Notes under the pieces: generated by a model
Told to the model about the DNA's origin: nothing
The model's input: only the letters and a program-made list of their open reading frames with translations
Databases searched by the model: none
Translations under genes and position numbers: made by a program
Shown here: positions 50,820-59,479 of the stretch, one piece after another
How the letters are laid out: each line of letters begins with the position of its first letter
Numbering within the stretch: position 1 is the stretch's first letter
Assembly (NCBI RefSeq): GCF_014489615.1
Contig: NZ_CP060825.1
Coordinates: 2,953,501-3,017,500 of the forward strand
Length of the DNA stretch: 64,000 nucleotides
Reading direction: 5' to 3'
Source: Streptomyces genisteinicus
GTDB lineage: Bacteria > Actinomycetota > Actinomycetes > Streptomycetales > Streptomycetaceae

Positions 50820-51937
50820 TTGTAGCCCTTCTTGACATGGGTCAGGTACGCGCCGCCGCGGAGCACGCGCTTGCAGCGGGGGCAGTACTCGGCCCATTCG
50901 GCGAAGTCGAGCCGGAGGTCGCGCATCGTGCCCTGGAGGTTCTCGACGTAGGCGGCGGTGTCCACCGGCTCACCGCAGCGCCGGCACGGGAAGGCCTCGT
51001 CCTCCTGCCGGGAGGTGTACTTGAACAGCTGCATGCCGACGGCGGCCGGCCGCTGGACGATGTGGAAGAACTTGCCGAACGGGATGTAGATCAGCGTGAA
51101 GACCACGGACACCATGTGGAGGATCGCGAGGAACTCGTAGCCGCCGCCGTGCAGGAAGAGCGACGAGAACGTGAGCAGCAGGCCGGTCACGGCGATGACG
51201 ATCAGCGCGATGAGCGGAACGAGGTCGTAGGCGAAGCGCTGGCCGGTGATGGCGCCGCGGTCCTTCATCCGGCGCCACAGGAAGTAGGAGGCTCCGGGGA
51301 TGACGAGGACCGCGGCCAGATCCAGGCCGTGGAACATGACCCAGCCGACGATGTTCAGGGAGTCGAAGCCCAGCACCTTCAGACCCCAGATGCGCATCTC
51401 GTACCCCGGGCCCGATCCGGTGCCGGAGGTGAACGTGAACCAGCCCCAGGTCAGGGGGAAGGTGATCAGCGCCGCGAGCACACACCCCCAGAAGATCAGC
51501 TGGTGAGCGGCCCAGCGCGCGTGGGAGCGGGCTCCGAGGAACTTCTGGAAGCCGAGGTAGGTGGCGATCATCTTCGGCAGGGCCGTCGGGGCCCGGCGGA
51601 AGTTGGACATCGAGAAGAAGCTGCGCCAGCCCTCCTTGAAGAGCCGGCGCGCGCCGGGAGAGGAGACCCAGACCGTGTAGCGGTAGGCGACGCCGAAGGC
51701 GAGGAAGACCGTGGCGACGGCGTAGGGCAGCAGGGCGGAGTCGAAGTCCTTGAGCATCCGGCTGCCGAAGACGATCGCGAGGATCAGCAGCAGGGACACG
51801 GCGACACCGGCGAGCGTCGCCCGCTGTGCGACGGGCAGCGGGCCCCGCTTCCCCGGGGCCGCGGGGGCGTCGGCGGCAGCGGCCGGGGGCACCGGCGGCT
51901 TCGCCGGTGCGTCGGGGACTTCTGGTGGCTCGGTCAC
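50816..51937 (-). CDS. NarI/HdrE-like b-type membrane subunit with C-terminal zinc ribbon
   Basis: A 373-residue membrane protein with about six helices. Candidate heme ligands are the histidines in WAAHQLIFWG, VMFHGLDLAAV, FLAILHMVSVVF and KFFHIVQRP, as in NarI, DsrM and HdrE quinone-linked subunits. The C-terminal 60 residues carry four cysteines (FPCRRCGE and YCPRCKRV), a soluble metal-binding module unusual for NarI proteins. It is the first gene of the molybdenum-oxidoreductase operon. GTG start at 51935-51937; a TAACGT hexamer ends 6 bases upstream, compatible with a leaderless mRNA. Confidence 0.88.
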   Translation of the reverse strand: MTEPPEVPDAPAKPPVPPAAAADAPAAPGKRGPLPVAQRATLAGVAVSLLLILAIVFGSRMLKDFDSALLPYAVATVFLAFGVAYRYTVWVSSPGARRLFKEGWRSFFSMSNFRRAPTALPKMIATYLGFQKFLGARSHARWAAHQLIFWGCVLAALITFPLTWGWFTFTSGTGSGPGYEMRIWGLKVLGFDSLNIVGWVMFHGLDLAAVLVIPGASYFLWRRMKDRGAITGQRFAYDLVPLIALIVIAVTGLLLTFSSLFLHGGGYEFLAILHMVSVVFTLIYIPFGKFFHIVQRPAAVGMQLFKYTSRQEDEAFPCRRCGEPVDTAAYVENLQGTMRDLRLDFAEWAEYCPRCKRVLRGGAYLTHVKKGYK

Positions 51938-51943
51938 GCAGCC

Positions 51944-51949
51944 ACGTTA
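51944..51949 (-). promoter_or_regulatory. candidate -10 of the molybdenum-oxidoreductase operon
   Basis: TAACGT (minus strand) 6 bases before the GTG of the first gene, spacing that fits a leaderless transcript. No clear -35 is visible. Confidence 0.35.
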
Positions 51950-52149
51950 GGGTTCTTTGTCGCTAATAGCCCGTTTTGCACACTTCCGGGGTGAGCCGTG
52001 GCGCACACCGGCGCAGCGGCCGGCCGTCGCCCCTGCGGCGCCCTCCACCGGACCGGGTCCACCCCGGCACGGCCGCTCCCGCCCGGCGGCCCGGCCGGCG
52101 TCCCTTCGCCCCGGCGCCCCGTTTCCGGGGCTCAACTACCGTGAGAGTC

Positions 52150-53220
52150 ATGGATGTCGACAGGAGCAGCGGGACGAACGGTACGGCCCGAGGGGAGTCC
52201 GGCGGGCTGACCGATGTACGGGGCCTGCGGGTCGGTCACGCCCGCGTCGCCGGCGCGCGGGCGCTCAGCGGCACCACGGTGGTGCTCGCGCCCGCCGGCG
52301 GCGCCGTCGCGGCGGTGGACGTCAGGGGCGGGGGCCCCGGCACCCGGGAGACCGACGCGCTCGACCCGCGCAACCTGGTCCAGCGCGTCGAGGCGGTCGT
52401 GCTGACCGGAGGCAGTGCCTTCGGTCTCGATGCGGCGGCCGGGGTGATGGCATGGCTGGAGGAGCAGCAGCGGGGGGTGCGGGTCGGGCCCGACCCGTCG
52501 CAGGTCGTCCCCGTCGTACCGGCGGCCTGCGTCTTCGACCTCGGCCGCGGGGGCGACTGGCGGGCCAGGCCGGACGCCGCGACCGGCAGGGCGGCGGTGG
52601 AGGCCGCCGCCGCGACCGCCGAGGGGGCACCGGTGGCCCAGGGATCGGTGGGCGCCGGCACGGGCGCCGTGATCGGCTCCTTCAAGGGCGGCGTGGGCAC
52701 GGCCGCCCGGAAGCTGGACTCCGGTGTCACCGTGGCGGCCCTCGTCGTCGCCAACGCCGTGGGCTCGGCGGTGGACCCGCGCACGGGCGCGCTGTACGGC
52801 GCGTACGTCACGGAAAGCGCCGACTGTCCATCGCCTGCGGTACATGCCGCTGCGCAACTGCGACTCGCCGAGGCGCGCGAACGCAACGGTCCCGCACCGC
52901 TGAACACCACCCTCGCCGTGGTGGCCACCGACGCCGACATCAGCCGCGCGCAGGCCCACAAGCTCGCCGGCACCGCCCACGACGGCATCGCGCGCGCCGT
53001 GCGCCCGGTGCACCTGCTCAACGACGGAGACACGGTGTTCGCCCTGGCCACGGGCGTGACGCCGCTGGACGCCGAGGACCCGCTCGCGCTGAACGAGATC
53101 CTCGCGGCGGGCGCGGACACCGTGACGGAGGCGATCGTCCGCGCGGTCCGCGCGGCGGAGGGCGTGGACGGCCCCGGGGGATGGTTCCCGTCCCACCGGG
53201 ACCTGTACGGCGCCGGATGA
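52150..53220 (+). CDS. P1/S58-family (DmpA-like) self-processing peptidase
   Basis: A 356-residue Ntn-like aminopeptidase/amidase of family S58. Conserved parts are TDVRGLRVGHARV, VVLTGGSAFGLDAAAGVMAWLEE, QGSVGAGTGAVIGSFKGGVG and the self-cleavage site where N252 precedes T253 in PLNTTLAVVATDA, so Thr is the probable nucleophile. The C-terminal ALGVTPLDAEDPL-like segment and the GADTVTEAIVRAV helix are typical. ATG at 52150; a GTG 9 bases upstream is an alternative. No adjacent partner explains its role. Confidence 0.9.
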   Translation: MDVDRSSGTNGTARGESGGLTDVRGLRVGHARVAGARALSGTTVVLAPAGGAVAAVDVRGGGPGTRETDALDPRNLVQRVEAVVLTGGSAFGLDAAAGVMAWLEEQQRGVRVGPDPSQVVPVVPAACVFDLGRGGDWRARPDAATGRAAVEAAAATAEGAPVAQGSVGAGTGAVIGSFKGGVGTAARKLDSGVTVAALVVANAVGSAVDPRTGALYGAYVTESADCPSPAVHAAAQLRLAEARERNGPAPLNTTLAVVATDADISRAQAHKLAGTAHDGIARAVRPVHLLNDGDTVFALATGVTPLDAEDPLALNEILAAGADTVTEAIVRAVRAAEGVDGPGGWFPSHRDLYGAG

Positions 53221-53364
53221 GACGTCCGCCCCGGTCCCCTCGTACGGCCCGGAACCCGTACCGCACGCCCGGTCGTTTTACCTGAACGTTGACCGCGCTG
53301 TCGGACCCAGGCGCTACGTTTGGCAATCAGCAAGTGACGTGTGGCGACGGCCTGGAGACACCTC

Positions 53365-54123
53365 TTGAACGATCTCATCGATCCGTACGAGACGACCGGG
53401 GCTCATCTCGCGCGACTCCTCGGTCGGGCGCTCAACTCCTTCGATCTGCCCGACGCGACGGTCGAGAGTCTGGACTCGGCCCTGGCCCACGTCAGTTCGC
53501 TGCACTTCTCGCACCACACCACGGGGCTGCACCGCTCCCTGTACCGCCACGCCTACCTGCTCCGGGACGGCGGGGCGCTGACGCTGTGGGAGCTGGTGCA
53601 CAGCACCGGCCGGGACGGCGCCGACCAGCACGAGCTCTACACGGAGGAGTCCGAGGCCGGCCTCGCCGCCTCCCGGCTGCCCGAGGGCTTCCCGGGCTTC
53701 GCGGACGGCATCGGCGCCCCCGGCCTCGATCTGGACGCCGACCTCGAACTGCTCACCTCGCTCATGGGCCCGCCCCCGCCGCCCCTCCCGCCGGTCTACG
53801 TCCTCGACGACTCCGCCGACCACGCCCGCCGGGTGCTGCGCCGGGCGGAGAACGAGGACCGCCCCGGGGACGCGGCGGCCCGGCGGCTGCGGTCGGCGTT
53901 CGCCCACCACATCACCCAGGTCTTCGGCCGCCAGTACCGGGTCTCCGGCAAGGACGCCGGCTTCACCCTCTACGAGCACGCCTTCCTGCTCCTGGACGGG
54001 ACGGAGACCAGCCTGTGGGAGGTCGAGCACACGGCCACCCCGGACGGCCGCCACATGTGCGAGGTCTACGAGGACGAGCGGGCCGCCCGCGAGTCGATGG
54101 AGCTGCGCACCCGGGTGCGCTGA
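53365..54123 (+). CDS. DUF6227-type Streptomyces protein
   Basis: A 252-residue protein with two related halves: each contains a short helix LN.F..PD followed by YRHAYLLRDGGALTLWELVHS and YEHAFLLLDGTETSLWEVEHT, suggesting an internal duplication. The family is restricted to actinomycetes and has no known function. The TTG at 53365 is chosen because GGAGA lies 9 bases upstream and the protein then starts LNDLIDPYETT, as in relatives; a GTG at 53341 is possible. A terminator follows. Confidence 0.82.
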   Translation: MNDLIDPYETTGAHLARLLGRALNSFDLPDATVESLDSALAHVSSLHFSHHTTGLHRSLYRHAYLLRDGGALTLWELVHSTGRDGADQHELYTEESEAGLAASRLPEGFPGFADGIGAPGLDLDADLELLTSLMGPPPPPLPPVYVLDDSADHARRVLRRAENEDRPGDAAARRLRSAFAHHITQVFGRQYRVSGKDAGFTLYEHAFLLLDGTETSLWEVEHTATPDGRHMCEVYEDERAARESMELRTRVR

Positions 54124-54210
54124 GGCGCGTCCTGCCCGCCCAGGACCGTGACCGCATGCCCCGCCGGACCCTCCCGGGGCGGCCGGCCGCGTGCCGCACG
54201 CACCGCGCGG

Positions 54211-54243
54211 ACGCCCGAGCCGCCGCGAGGGCGGCCCGGGCGT
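54211..54243. terminator. 14-bp stem (one mismatch) between convergent genes
   Basis: Arms 54211-54224 and 54230-54243 with a GCGAG loop lie between the DUF6227 gene and the convergent MFS gene; either transcript could use it. Confidence 0.65.
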
Positions 54244-54273
54244 GCGCGGGCGGTATCGGGTGGGCCGGGCGGG

Positions 54274-55809
54274 TCAGCGCGCGAGCGCGGGCTCCGGCTC
54301 GGCGGGAAGTCCACCGGTCTCGGGCTCCTCCGGCGAACCGGCTTCCAGGTGCTGCCTCGGCTTCGCCGGAAGCGCGAACATCACCAGGAAGATGAGGCCC
54401 AGCACCCCCACCACCCACCACAGCGAGTTCTGGAAGGCGTCCGCGAACGCCTGCCCCACGGCACTCGGCGCCAGCTTCTCCTCGTCGATCACCCCGAAGA
54501 AGACCACGGACACCAGGCCGAGCCCCAGCGCGTTGCCCATCTGCGTGGTGGTGTTGATGAGTCCGGACGCCGAGCCCGCGTGCTCCCGGGGCACGTCGGA
54601 GAGCACCGCGTCGGTCAGCGGCGCGACGATCAGGCCCATGCCCACGCCCATCACGACCAGCGGCAGGATCATCTGCCAGGAGTGGATCGAGGTGCCGTAG
54701 CGGCCCGCCTCCCAGATGTAGATCAGCACTCCGGAAGCCATCGTCGCCGCACCCGCCTGGAGCACCTTCCGCCCGAAGCGGGGCACCAGGAGCTGCACCG
54801 ACAGCCCGGCAGCGAGGGACACCGCCACCGAGAACGGCACGCCCGTCAGACCCGCCCGGAGCGGGCTCCAGCCGAGGCCGATCTGCATGTAGAGCGTCCA
54901 GACCAGGAAGAAGATGCCCAGCACCATGCCGAAGGTGAGCTGGACGGCGATGCCGGCGGCGAAGCTCTTCACACGGAACAGCGACAGCTCGACCAGCGGG
55001 GAGCCGTCCTTGCGGGTCTTGTGGCGCTCGTAGAGGACGAAGGCGGCGAACACCGGCACGCTGCCGGCCATGCAGAGGTGCCCCCACAGCGGCCAGTCGA
55101 GCTCGCGGCCGCGGGTCAGCGGGTAGACCAGCATGAGCAGCGCGAGGGTCACCATGGCGACGCCGACCAGGTCGAGCCGGAGGGCGCGGGGCGCCTTGGA
55201 CTCGGTGATGTACTTCCGGCCGAGGACGAGGGCCGCGACGCCCACCGGCAGGTTGATCAGGAAGATGGGGCGCCATTCGAGGCCGAACAGGTTCCACTGG
55301 GTGAGCAGCGCGCCGAGAAGCGGCCCGGAGACGGCGCCGAGCCCGACGATCGCGCCGAAGAGTCCGAACACCTTGCCCCGCTCATGGGCCGGGAAGGTGA
55401 CGTGCACGATCGCGAGCACCTGCGGCACCATCAGCGCCGCCGAGGCGCCCTGGAGCAGCCGGGCGGCGACGAGCGTGTCCGCGTTCGGCGCGAATCCGCA
55501 GAGTGCGGAGGCGACGGTGAACGCGGTGATGCCGATCAGGAACACCCGCCTGCGTCCGTGGATGTCACCGAGCCGGCCTCCGGTGATCAGGCCGGCGGCG
55601 AAGGCGAGCGCGTACCCGGCGGTGATCCACTGGATGGCACCGAACGAGGCGCCGAGGTCGCGCTCGATGCTGGGGATGGCGATGTTGACGATCGTGACGT
55701 CGACCAGATCCATGAACGCCGCGGTCATGACGATGGCGAGGGCGATCCATCGCCTGCGGTCCGATCCCGCACCCGTCGCGGCGGGCTTCCGTGCCTGCTG
55801 TGAACTCAT
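54274..55809 (-). CDS. DHA2-type MFS exporter controlled by a WYL regulator
   Basis: A 511-residue 14-helix drug:H+ antiporter. The first helices contain AFMDLVDVTIVNIAIPSIERDLG (motif D1) and GGRLGDIHGRRRVF (motif A), followed by LLQGASAALMVPQVLAIV and motif C-like GAIVGLGAVSGPLLGALL. ATG at 55807-55809 (MSSQQARKPA). It is divergent from a WYL-domain regulator with 62 bases between the starts and a short dyad in that gap, so regulation by that protein is likely. Confidence 0.92.
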   Translation of the reverse strand: MSSQQARKPAATGAGSDRRRWIALAIVMTAAFMDLVDVTIVNIAIPSIERDLGASFGAIQWITAGYALAFAAGLITGGRLGDIHGRRRVFLIGITAFTVASALCGFAPNADTLVAARLLQGASAALMVPQVLAIVHVTFPAHERGKVFGLFGAIVGLGAVSGPLLGALLTQWNLFGLEWRPIFLINLPVGVAALVLGRKYITESKAPRALRLDLVGVAMVTLALLMLVYPLTRGRELDWPLWGHLCMAGSVPVFAAFVLYERHKTRKDGSPLVELSLFRVKSFAAGIAVQLTFGMVLGIFFLVWTLYMQIGLGWSPLRAGLTGVPFSVAVSLAAGLSVQLLVPRFGRKVLQAGAATMASGVLIYIWEAGRYGTSIHSWQMILPLVVMGVGMGLIVAPLTDAVLSDVPREHAGSASGLINTTTQMGNALGLGLVSVVFFGVIDEEKLAPSAVGQAFADAFQNSLWWVVGVLGLIFLVMFALPAKPRQHLEAGSPEEPETGGLPAEPEPALAR

Positions 55810-55830
55810 ACGAGGATTCTGGAAGGCATA

Positions 55831-55849
55831 TAGGCCAGATCGCGGCCTA
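55831..55849. promoter_or_regulatory. dyad between MFS and WYL regulator genes
   Basis: TAGGCC-N7-GGCCTA centred at 55840, in the 62-base space between divergent starts; a candidate operator for the WYL regulator. Confidence 0.5.
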
Positions 55850-55871
55850 GTTCTCCGGCACTCTGGAGGAC

Positions 55872-56831
55872 ATGACGGACACTCCGGCACGACTTCTGAA
55901 TCTGCTCTCGCTCCTCCAGACGCCGCGCGAGTGGCCGGGGAGCGAACTCGCCGAACGGCTGGCGGTCAGCCCGCGCACGATCCGGCGGGACATCGACCGG
56001 CTGCGGGATCTCGGCTATCCGGTGGAGGCGACCAAGGGCGCGGTGGGCGGCTACCGCCTGGTGGCCGGTGCCGCGATGCCGCCGCTGCTGCTGGACGACG
56101 AGGAGGCCGTGGCCATCGCCGTCGGCCTGCGGGCAGGGGCAGGACACGCCATCGAGGGAATCGAGGAGGCGGCGGTGCGCGCGCTCGCGAAACTGGAGCA
56201 GGTGCTGCCGTCCCGCCTGCGCCACCGGGTGGCGACTCTCCAGGCCGCGACCCTTCCGCTGGCCCGTGGGGACGGCGCGATGATCGATCCGCACATCCTG
56301 ACGTCGATCGCGGCCACGGTGACCGGTGGGGAGCGGCTGCGGTTCGCGTACCGCGCGGGGGACGGGGCCGAGACCAAGCGGCTGGTCGAGCCGTACCGGC
56401 TGGTCTCCACAGGGCGGCGCTGGTACCTGGTCGCGTTCGACCTCCAGCGCGACGACTGGCGCACCTTCCGGGTGGACCGGGTGACGGAGCCGTTCGCGAC
56501 GGGGGCTCGCTTCACTCCGCGTCCGGCGCCGGTGGGCGACGCGGCGGAGCTGCTGGGACACACGATGTCGCGGCACCAGCAGGAGCACGAGATCGACGTG
56601 ACGTTCCGGGCCCCCGCCTCGCAGGTGGCCGCCCGGCTGCCCGAACACCTCGGGGCCCCGGTCCCGGCAGGGGAGAACGCCTGCCGGCTGCGCAGCCGGT
56701 CGGCGGACTCGGTGGAGTGGCTGGCGCTGCGGCTGGCCCTGGTGGACTGCGAGTTCACGGTGCACGGTCCGCCCGCGCTGCGGGAGCACATGGCGGTGCT
56801 GGCGACGAGACTCGGCCGGGCGTCGGCCTGA
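55872..56831 (+). CDS. DeoR-type HTH/WYL-domain transcriptional regulator
   Basis: A 319-residue regulator. The N-terminal winged helix is SELAERLAVSPRTIRRDIDRLRDLGYPVEATKGAVGGYRLVAG. The WYL ligand-binding domain has the TKRLVEPYRLVSTGRRWYLVAFDLQRDDWRTFRVDRV core, followed by a WCX domain. ATG at 55872. It is divergent from the MFS gene and is its likely regulator. A terminator follows the stop. Confidence 0.92.
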   Translation: MTDTPARLLNLLSLLQTPREWPGSELAERLAVSPRTIRRDIDRLRDLGYPVEATKGAVGGYRLVAGAAMPPLLLDDEEAVAIAVGLRAGAGHAIEGIEEAAVRALAKLEQVLPSRLRHRVATLQAATLPLARGDGAMIDPHILTSIAATVTGGERLRFAYRAGDGAETKRLVEPYRLVSTGRRWYLVAFDLQRDDWRTFRVDRVTEPFATGARFTPRPAPVGDAAELLGHTMSRHQQEHEIDVTFRAPASQVAARLPEHLGAPVPAGENACRLRSRSADSVEWLALRLALVDCEFTVHGPPALREHMAVLATRLGRASA

Positions 56832-56901
56832 GGACGGGGGCTCGCCGAGCCCCGGCGCGGAGACGCACGGGGCGGAGACGCACTGGGCGCAGCGGCGGCG
56901 C

Positions 56902-56925
56902 CCGGCCCGGTGTGTGCCGGGCCGG
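56902..56925 (+). terminator. 9-bp hairpin after the WYL regulator
   Basis: CCGGCCCGG (56902-56910) paired with CCGGGCCGG (56917-56925), loop TGTGTG. The arms can extend imperfectly to AGCGGC on each side. Confidence 0.6.
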
Positions 56926-57064
56926 CGCCGCTGAGGGCTCTCACCGCTCTCTCCCCGCCGCCGAAGGCTCTCCGGCGGGCCGGTGAGGCGGTGACCCGCG
57001 GGCGGCTCGCGGCTTCCCTCCGTGACGGGGCGGGGCCGGACTGCCCGGGGAGGGGCTGCCCGGC

Positions 57065-58063
57065 TCAGGCCGCCGCGTCGAAGCCCGTGTCGCGGGCCAT
57101 CTTCTTCAGTTCGAGCAGCGCGTGCTTCTCGATCTGGCGGATCCGCTCCCGGGTGAGCCCGTGTTCCTTGCCGACCTCGGTGAGGGTGCGCTCCCGGCCG
57201 TCCTCGATGCCGTAACGCATCCGGATGATCGAGGCGGTGCGGTTGTCCAGCTTGCCGATGAGGCCGTCCAGCTCCTCGCTGCGCAGCAGGGTGAGCACCG
57301 ACTGCTCGGGCGAGATCGCCGAGGTGTCCTCCAGCAGGTCGCCGAACTGGGTCTCGCCCGCGTCGTCCACGCCCATGTTCAGGCTGACCGGGTCACGGGC
57401 CCAGTCGAGGACGTCGGTCACGCGCTCGGGCGTGGAGCCCAGCTCCTCGGCGACCTCGGCGGCCTCCGGGTCCCTGCCGTGCTCACGGTTGAACTCCCGC
57501 TGCACACGGCGGATGCGCCCCAGCTCCTCCACCAGGTGGACGGGGAGCCGGATGGTGCGGGACTGGTCGGCTATGGAGCGAGTGATCGCCTGCCGGATCC
57601 ACCACGTGGCGTAGGTGGAGAACTTGAAGCCCTTCGCGTAGTCGAACTTCTCGACGGCGCGCACCAGGCCGGCGTTCCCCTCCTGGATCAGGTCGAGGAG
57701 CGGAAGGCCGCTGCGCGGGTACCGGCGGGCGACGGCGACGACGAGGCGCAGGTTGGAGCGGATGAAGACGTCCTTGGCCCGCTCGGCGGCCTCGGCGAGC
57801 GCTTCCAGCTCCTCGCGCGTGGCCCCCTGGGCCTCGCTCTCCACCTCCCCGTCCAGGATCTGCCGGGCGTAGACGCCCGCCTCGATGGTCTGGGACAGCT
57901 CGACCTCCTTGGCGGCGTCGAGCAGTGGCGTCCGCGCGATCTCGTCGAGATACATGCCGACCAGGTCGCGGTCGGCGATCTCTCCGCCCACGGCGCGAAC
58001 GCTGCCCGCCCTGTCGGTCCCTCCGGACTCGGCCTGACGACGGGCGACGGCACGGGTTGCCAT
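57065..58063 (-). CDS. hrdD: HrdD-type principal-like RNA polymerase sigma factor
   Basis: A 332-residue group 2 sigma-70 factor, the same length and near the same sequence as S. coelicolor HrdD. Region 1.2 starts at DLVGMYLDEIARTPLL; region 2 reads RLVVAVARRYPRSGLPLLDLIQEGNAGLVRAVEKFDY and FKFSTYATWWIRQAITRSIADQSRTIRLPVH; region 4 ends GKEHGLTRERIRQIEKHALLELKKMARDTGFDAAA. ATG at 58061-58063 (MATRAVARRQAES). Group 2 sigma factors are dispensable and tuned to stress. A SigR-type promoter lies 63 bases upstream. Confidence 0.94.
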   Translation of the reverse strand: MATRAVARRQAESGGTDRAGSVRAVGGEIADRDLVGMYLDEIARTPLLDAAKEVELSQTIEAGVYARQILDGEVESEAQGATREELEALAEAAERAKDVFIRSNLRLVVAVARRYPRSGLPLLDLIQEGNAGLVRAVEKFDYAKGFKFSTYATWWIRQAITRSIADQSRTIRLPVHLVEELGRIRRVQREFNREHGRDPEAAEVAEELGSTPERVTDVLDWARDPVSLNMGVDDAGETQFGDLLEDTSAISPEQSVLTLLRSEELDGLIGKLDNRTASIIRMRYGIEDGRERTLTEVGKEHGLTRERIRQIEKHALLELKKMARDTGFDAAA

Positions 58064-58125
58064 GCGAGCTCCCTTGCAAAAGTAGGTCGCGACACCCTCC
58101 CGGGTGCCCTGCATCCGATGGAAAC

Positions 58126-58152
58126 AACGACTGGAAACCGGACAGAATTCCC
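58126..58152 (-). promoter_or_regulatory. SigR-type promoter of hrdD (GGGAAT-N18-GTT)
   Basis: On the minus strand GGGAAT (58152-58147), exactly 18 bases, then GTT (58128-58126). This matches the Streptomyces SigR consensus for thiol-oxidative stress genes; hrdD is a reported SigR target in S. coelicolor (established knowledge). The rest of the 536-base region up to 58599 shows no gene or other site I can support. Confidence 0.8.
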
Positions 58153-58599
58153 ATGCGGTGCATCGATTTCCGTGATCATGCAGTACCCTGCCCGCCCTCC
58201 GGGGCAGGCGGAACCAGGAGGCCACCCGCCGAAGCACAGGTCAGAGCGGGCACGGGGGGTTGCCCCGAACCGCTCGCCACCGTCCGCACTCCTGCGTGCG
58301 AGAGACGGGCATCACCGTCGACACCTGCGGAATCCACCCGGACAGCGCCGTCCGTGGTGGGGCTCCCACCGGGAAGACGGCTCCCGCCGCCCCCTGGTTG
58401 CTCAGGAGGGTTCCCGTTCCCCCGCGGACGATTCCCGTCGTTTGCGGACGACACCGGCGACACCCGGGCTACGCCACACCGCGGCGGCACCCGCGTACCG
58501 GCGGCACCGCCGCCGCCACGGGGCCGGGCCGCCGCTCCGGGCCGCCCCCGCCCGCCCGGCGCAGGGGCGGCCCGGCGCCCCGGCACCCGGGCCGGGGGC

Positions 58600-59382
58600 T
58601 CAGCCGAACTGCACGGACCGCTTGGCCAGCCCCATCCAGAAGCCGTCGATGACGCTGCGCCCGGTCCCCAGCTCCCCCTCGGACGCGCCGAGCGTGACGA
58701 ACAGGGGCGCGAAGTGCTCGGTGCGCGGGTGGGCGATGCGGCCGGCCGGGGCCTTGTTCTCGAAGTCGAGCAGCGCGTCGACGTCCTGGCGGGCGAGCGC
58801 TTCGCGGCCCCAGTCATCGAACTCGGTGGACCAGCCGGGGGTGCCGCCCTGCCGCAGGGCGGCCAGGTTGTGGGTGAAGAAGCCGCTGCCGACGATCAGC
58901 ACGCCCTCGTCGCGCAGCGGGGCGAGCCGCCGGCCGATGTCGAGCAGTTCGACGGGGTCGAGCGTCGGCATGGAGATCTGGAGCACCGGGATGTCCGCGG
59001 CGGGGAACATCTCGACGAGCGGGACGTAGGCGCCGTGGTCGAGGCCGCGGTCCGGGACGTCCTGCACGGGGGTGCCCGCGCGCCGCAGCAGCTTGCGGAC
59101 GGAGTCGGCGAGGGCCGGCGCGCCGGGGGCGCTGTAGCGGACGCGGTAGTAGTGCTCGGGGAAGCCCCAGAAGTCGTAGACCAGCGGGACGGTCTCCGTC
59201 GCACCGAGGGCGAGCGGCGCCTCCTCCCAGTGGGCGGAGACGACGAGCACCGCGGTGGGCCGGGGCAGGCCGGCGGACCACGCGGCGAGCTGGCCCGGCC
59301 AGACGGGATCGTCGGCAAGGGGCGGGGCGCCGTGGGAGAGGTAGAGGGCGGGCATGCGCTCCGTGGCGGGGGTGGCGTTCAT
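58600..59382 (-). CDS. DODA-type extradiol dioxygenase (LigB-like)
   Basis: A 260-residue single-domain extradiol ring-cleavage dioxygenase-family protein. Candidate Fe/Zn ligands are in LSHGAPPLAD, VSAHWEEAPL, DRGLDHGAYVPLVEMFP, GFFTHNL and HPRTEHFAPLF. The family includes plant DOPA dioxygenase and E. coli YgiD. ATG at 59380-59382 has GGAG 7 bases upstream. It is divergent from a MarR regulator, and the space between carries a 16-bp perfect palindrome; repression by that MarR protein, relieved by an aromatic substrate, is plausible. Confidence 0.9.
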   Translation of the reverse strand: MNATPATERMPALYLSHGAPPLADDPVWPGQLAAWSAGLPRPTAVLVVSAHWEEAPLALGATETVPLVYDFWGFPEHYYRVRYSAPGAPALADSVRKLLRRAGTPVQDVPDRGLDHGAYVPLVEMFPAADIPVLQISMPTLDPVELLDIGRRLAPLRDEGVLIVGSGFFTHNLAALRQGGTPGWSTEFDDWGREALARQDVDALLDFENKAPAGRIAHPRTEHFAPLFVTLGASEGELGTGRSVIDGFWMGLAKRSVQFG

Positions 59383-59403
59383 GGCGGCTCCGGCTCCCAT
59401 TCT

Positions 59404-59456
59404 GCTTGAACTTTCAAGCTGAATTCACTGTAGACACATTTAGTTCAACTTTCAAG
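59404..59456. promoter_or_regulatory. MarR operator pair between dioxygenase and marR
   Basis: A perfect 16-base dyad GCTTGAA-CT-TTCAAGC (59404-59419), and a second degenerate site TTCAA-CT-TTCAAG (59444-59456) centred 38 bases away. Both lie between the divergent genes. Confidence 0.7.
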
Positions 59457-59479
59457 GATGGGGTCGTAGAGTGGGACGC

